Shown: in pieces, positions 6,400 through 8,791 of the stretch
How positions within the stretch are numbered: position 1 is the first letter of the stretch
How the letters are laid out: every line of letters begins with the position of its first letter
From: an uncultured Desulfobacterales bacterium
GTDB taxonomy: Bacteria; Desulfobacterota; Desulfobacteria; Desulfobacterales; G020354645
Length of the DNA stretch: 8,791 bases
Direction of reading: 5' to 3'
Assembly (NCBI GenBank): GCA_947259865.1
Contig: CAMYNZ010000090.1
Span: 11,000 to 19,790, forward strand
Notes under the pieces: generated by a model
What the model saw: the letters and a program-made list of their open reading frames with translations, nothing else
Database searches by the model: none
What the model was told of the DNA's origin: nothing
Position numbers and translations under genes: made by a program

Positions 6400-7539
6400 A
6401 TGCGGGTAACAAATAAAATGATGACGGACAACATAACCGTCAACCTTTCAAGACAAATTCAGCAGCTATATGAGAAGCAAAAAATGATTTCTTCGGGCAA
6501 AAAAATCCACCGTCCCTCCGATGATCCCGTCGCTGCCGGGAAGGTACTGGATTACCGCAAAACCCTTGCCGCAATTGAACAATACGGGCATAACATCACA
6601 TTGGGAAAAACAAGGCTTGAACTGAGTGAAACGGTATTGGATGAGACCTACGAACTGCTGAACAGCGCCATAAATATGGCAACCGATGAAGCCTCCGGCC
6701 CTCTGGATACCCGGCCAACGACCCTGGCAGGGATTAAAACCCTTCGTGACCAGATCGTCCATCTGGCCAACAGCAAGCTGGGAGACAATTATCTGTATTC
6801 AGGCCATCAAACGGATACGGTTCCCTTCTCGCATCAAATTGAAATCAATGGCGCTGTTCCGGGTGACATTGTATTCGGACTGGCCACCGATGCTACCGAT
6901 GCGCTGATCGAGATCAGAGATGCCACCGATACGATTGTCAGAACCATCAGCCTCGGCGATGGAATTACTCCCGGCAGCGCAGGCACGACCGGTATTAATA
7001 CCGTTGCCTGGAACGGTCTTGACAACGGTGGCGGCGCTCTGCCGGATGGTATTTATTCTTTTTCGCTGACCGCTTCAAATGCCGGCCTCCAGGTCGTCGA
7101 CTATGAAACTTACAACGGGGATAACGGTGACTTCCGTGTAATTGTGGGAGATAACCTGGATGTGTCCATCACCGCCAGCGGGAGTACAATATTTACGGAT
7201 ATATTTTATCGTCTGAGTCAGGTACAGCAGGGTTTGCAGGATCCGGACCCGGCAACCGGCAATGCGCTGCTTTCAGCGGCCTTGAACCCACTAGAAAGCG
7301 CCCATAACCAGCTAAAAACCATACGGGCCGAAGGGGCCGTTAAATATCAATATCTGGAAACCACGGAAAGTCGATATACAAAATTGACCTTGAATGTGGA
7401 GGACATGTTGTCAGCTGCCGAAGATATCGACGTGACCCAAGCAATTGTTGAATTGCAAAGTATGGAAACGGCCTATGAAACTTATCTGGCCACGATAGCG
7501 CGTATCATGCAGCCCAGCCTGGTTAACTTTTTAAGCTAG
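6400..7539 (+). CDS. flgL: Flagellar hook-associated protein 3 (FlgL) with an inserted FlgD-type Ig-like domain
   Basis: FlgL forms the second junction zone, onto which flagellin assembles. The 379-residue protein has the flagellin-like N-terminal helix pair (MRVTNKMMTDNITVNLSRQI, then ISSGKKIHRPSDDPV at residues 30-44) and the matching C-terminal helix (residues 327-379, including DVTQAIVELQSMETAYETYL and a QPSLVNFLS end). Residues 128-145 (GDNYLYSGHQTDTVPFSH) and 238-264 (YNGDNGDFRVIVG, then SITASGSTIF) are normal neighbouring parts of FlgL. Between them, about residues 160-228, lies extra sequence matching the FlgD Ig-like pattern: ALIEIRDATDTIVRTISLG, then NTVAWNGLDNGG and LPDGIYSFSLTASNAG. 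This makes the protein longer than the roughly 300-320 residues common for FlgL. It is the last recognised flagellar gene of the late operon. Confidence 0.94.
   Translation: MRVTNKMMTDNITVNLSRQIQQLYEKQKMISSGKKIHRPSDDPVAAGKVLDYRKTLAAIEQYGHNITLGKTRLELSETVLDETYELLNSAINMATDEASGPLDTRPTTLAGIKTLRDQIVHLANSKLGDNYLYSGHQTDTVPFSHQIEINGAVPGDIVFGLATDATDALIEIRDATDTIVRTISLGDGITPGSAGTTGINTVAWNGLDNGGGALPDGIYSFSLTASNAGLQVVDYETYNGDNGDFRVIVGDNLDVSITASGSTIFTDIFYRLSQVQQGLQDPDPATGNALLSAALNPLESAHNQLKTIRAEGAVKYQYLETTESRYTKLTLNVEDMLSAAEDIDVTQAIVELQSMETAYETYLATIARIMQPSLVNFLS
6877..7083 (+). other. FlgD-type Ig-like domain inside FlgL
   Basis: This segment encodes FlgL residues about 160-228. It has the hook-cap FlgD Ig-like signature: a strand with D-A-x-D-x-I-V-R-T, a glycine-rich loop, the N-T-V-A-W-N-G-L-D-N-G-G core, then L-P-D-G-I-Y-S-F and a closing strand. 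It interrupts otherwise collinear FlgL sequence and would project as a surface lobe from the junction. Boundaries are approximate and judged by eye. Confidence 0.75.
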
Positions 7540-7553
7540 AACAGGCGTTAGAT

Positions 7554-8024
7554 ATGACAAAAAAGCTTCTGTTTACCTGTCTTGCAATACTGTTCTTCAT
7601 CGTTTATGTGCCGGCGTGTCTCGGCCTGAAAACCGAAGACATTGTTAGATTGAAGAAAGCCGGTCTGGAAGATGAGACCATCCGGCTGCTCATTCGAGAA
7701 AAAACCTTGGAAACCGGCGCGTTTACGACCGTAGAAATTTTGGCGTTGAAGAAAGCCGGCCTTAAAGATCAAACGATCCGGCTGTTGATAAAGGAAAACT
7801 CCGCTTTGAAAGACCGGGAGCCGATGGTGTACGGCAGAGATGTACGACCCCTAAAATTGACATCGGCACAAGACATTATCCGGCTAAAAAATGCCGGTGT
7901 GAGCGATGAAATCATCACAGCTATTGTAAGCGGATTAAACAGTCAAAACGCGGATGATCAAGCAAAAGCCTGGCAGATGCTCGAGGGACTTGAAATTCGG
8001 ATAGATAAGCGTGATACCCAATAA
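7554..8024 (+). CDS. Exported protein with three copies of a ~23-residue helical repeat, function unknown
   Basis: I do not recognise a named family. The 156-residue product starts with a signal peptide (MTKK, then a hydrophobic core to about residue 20). Cleavage could be by signal peptidase II at VPAC (Cys22, a poor lipobox because of the proline) or by signal peptidase I just after. The mature part contains three related units at residues 27-50, 59-82 and 105-127: TEDIVRLKKAGLEDETIRLL, TVEILALKKAGLKDQTIRLL and AQDIIRLKNAGVSDEIITAI. The common pattern is acidic-Ile-x-x-Leu-Lys-x-Ala-Gly-[Leu/Val]-x-Asp-x-x-Ile, which suggests pairs of short helices. The first two units are also similar in DNA, 96 bases apart, implying recent internal duplication. 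The start has AGG at 7543-7545, eight bases upstream. It lies 14 bases after flgL, so it is probably co-transcribed, but a flagellar role is only suggested by position. Confidence 0.82.
   Translation: MTKKLLFTCLAILFFIVYVPACLGLKTEDIVRLKKAGLEDETIRLLIREKTLETGAFTTVEILALKKAGLKDQTIRLLIKENSALKDREPMVYGRDVRPLKLTSAQDIIRLKNAGVSDEIITAIVSGLNSQNADDQAKAWQMLEGLEIRIDKRDTQ
7650..7800 (+). repeat. Internal direct repeat in the exported repeat protein
   Basis: The 14-base word TTGAAGAAAGCCGG occurs at 7650 and again at 7746, and similarity continues for about 50 bases in the same phase (a 32-codon offset). It encodes the first two protein repeats. The third unit, encoded around 7866-7934, is more diverged. Confidence 0.7.
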
Positions 8025-8064
8025 CCCGCCAACCCGCTGAGCCAGTGGACGCAACACCTGCTAA

Positions 8065-8244
8065 ATGATCGATTGCCATCGTTGTGAAAATTATTACGTC
8101 ACCTGGGATAAACACATGCCTCACGGCTGCAAGGGTATGGGGTTCAAAAGCCGGCATCTTCCAGCGGATGTTGTTCGAAAGTGTTCACAGGGCCTGGATT
8201 GTCAAATGTACCGCAAAAAGAAAAGACCCGGAAATTCACGTTAG
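8065..8244 (+). CDS. Small cysteine-rich, probably zinc-binding protein (59 residues)
   Basis: This short gene begins at the ATG at 8065, directly after an in-frame TAA, so no earlier start is possible. The protein has a CxxC pair at its start (MIDCHRCENYYVTWDKHMPH), then Cys22 in a GCKGMGFKS segment, Cys40 and Cys46, and a basic tail (YRKKKRPG). Five cysteines in 59 residues and two CxxC-like spacings suggest a small zinc ribbon or similar metal site. From memory, proteins with this C-x2-C-x-x-Y-x-x-T-W-D...P-x-G-C-K...GFKS pattern occur widely in Desulfobacterota and Geobacter relatives without a known function. No strong ribosome binding site is visible. It is 40 bases after the repeat protein. 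An overlapping longer frame from 8084 has no such features and is rejected. The protein is probably cytoplasmic, as it has no signal peptide. Confidence 0.75.
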   Translation: MIDCHRCENYYVTWDKHMPHGCKGMGFKSRHLPADVVRKCSQGLDCQMYRKKKRPGNSR

Positions 8245-8358
8245 CAATTGGGCGCTCGGTCCTCTCAACCCGGGTGTCTGGTATCTTTTGGGGGAAAAAT
8301 ATAAAAAATCTAAAGAGGATTTTTTCTATACCGGCTTTTTGAGGTTAATTTGAAGACC
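8245..8358 (+). other. Short non-coding gap before the last gene
   Basis: No coding sequence is recognised here. It holds an AT-rich inverted repeat at 8303-8325 and a GAGG at 8341-8344 that may serve as the ribosome binding site of the following gene. No convincing promoter boxes were found. Confidence 0.45.
8303..8325 (+). terminator. AT-rich inverted repeat, weak possible terminator
   Basis: AAAAAATC (8303-8310) and GATTTTTT (8318-8325) form a perfect 8-bp stem around a 7-base loop. The stem is almost all A-T and its T-run lies within the stem, so it would be a weak intrinsic terminator at best. It lies between the cysteine-rich gene and the next coding region, a sensible place for one. 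Confidence 0.3.
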
Positions 8359-8791
8359 ATGTTTCGCAAAATAGAAACCGAACCTGTTCAATCGGGGCAG
8401 TTATCTTCAGGGCAGCTGAGGATTGAGGACCAAAATAATTTTTTGCTTCAGGTTATCCTGAAATTATTGCTTTTTCTCAAAGATTTTTCACTGGACCTCA
8501 AGGAAATAAAAGCCGACGAATACAGACAGGATCTTGAAACACTAAAGGCTATATTTGTATCCCCGGATAAAACAAAGAAGGCCAAATCTTACTTCAAGAA
8601 ACGCCAGAAGAAGATCGTCTCCTTCATTCATCGTCAAAAAAACTATCTTCGTGATCGGGAAAAGGAGTTCAGGGATATTATCGATCTTCTGACCCAGGCA
8701 CTAACGACACTGGACACGGACAACGAAGCCTTTAATCAGAAAATTTACACCCATAGTGAAAAAATCGAACAGATAACCCTGCTCGACGATA
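8359..8791 (+). CDS. N-terminal part of a probable diguanylate cyclase (3'-truncated)
   Basis: The frame is open from here to the right edge, giving 144 residues plus one base of a protein that continues outside the window. The visible part has no signal peptide or membrane segment and is highly helical and charged. It has a leucine-rich helix (FLLQVILKLLLFLKDFSLDL, residues 28-47), a basic stretch (DKTKKAKSYFKKRQKKIVSF) and a region reading FIHRQKNYLRDREKEFRDII then a T-L-D-T-D-N-E-A-F-N-Q-K-I-Y helix and SEKIEQITLLDD. In my recollection this last pattern precedes the GGDEF catalytic domain in a group of delta-proteobacterial diguanylate cyclases, but the catalytic domain itself is not in view, so the function is inferred. 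The start is uncertain: a TTG at 8350 is in frame and better placed for the GAGG at 8341-8344, and would add MKT. Confidence 0.6.
   Translation, partial: MFRKIETEPVQSGQLSSGQLRIEDQNNFLLQVILKLLLFLKDFSLDLKEIKADEYRQDLETLKAIFVSPDKTKKAKSYFKKRQKKIVSFIHRQKNYLRDREKEFRDIIDLLTQALTTLDTDNEAFNQKIYTHSEKIEQITLLDD

Noticed and set aside
8311..8337. TAAAGAGG with ACCGGCTT downstream as a sigma-28 promoter for the last gene
   Set aside because: Only the TAAA and the central CCG agree; the -10 match is too weak to report.
8084..8353. An 89-residue + strand frame after the repeat protein
   Set aside because: It overlaps the 59-residue cysteine-rich frame, has no domain or ribosome binding site, and its composition looks like an out-of-frame translation.

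Overview
The window is a late-stage flagellar gene cluster, all on the + strand, from a Gram-negative bacterium. P-ring and L-ring genes (flgI, flgH) require an outer membrane. The protein sequences, the stand-alone FlgJ rod-binding protein, the HDOD protein and the start of a probable GGDEF protein look most like Desulfobacterota (delta-proteobacteria). That placement is an inference from protein character, not from a marker gene.

Layout. Positions 2-2837 hold the basal-body ring and rod block: flgA (5' end outside the window), flgH, flgI and a short flgJ of the rod-binding-domain-only type, closely packed, with flgI and flgJ overlapping by one base. A 339-base gap follows (2838-3176). I find no gene in it, but it carries a near-consensus sigma-28 (FliA) promoter at 3007-3033. 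Downstream is a tight late operon: a flgN-like chaperone gene, cheD, an HDOD-domain gene, flgK and flgL (3177-7539). After flgL come a small exported protein with three copies of a helical repeat (7554-8024), a 59-residue cysteine-rich protein (8065-8244), and the 5' part of a coding region that runs off the right edge (8359-8791) and resembles the N-terminal part of certain diguanylate cyclases.

How they work together. FlgA, FlgI and FlgH build the P and L rings, and the FlgJ-type protein assists the rod. FlgN would hold FlgK and FlgL before export, and FlgK/FlgL form the hook-filament junction. CheD (chemoreceptor deamidase) and the HDOD protein sit inside this operon and would be co-expressed with the junction proteins under FliA control.

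Most notable points: FlgL carries an insertion that reads as a FlgD-type Ig-like domain; the HDOD protein seems to lack a short internal segment that usually contains an H-x-x-D motif; flgM, csrA and fliW, which often lie in such clusters, are not seen; and two small uncharacterised genes follow flgL. I see no mobile element, CRISPR array, tRNA or rRNA gene, and nothing that clearly forms a new defence or biosynthetic system.
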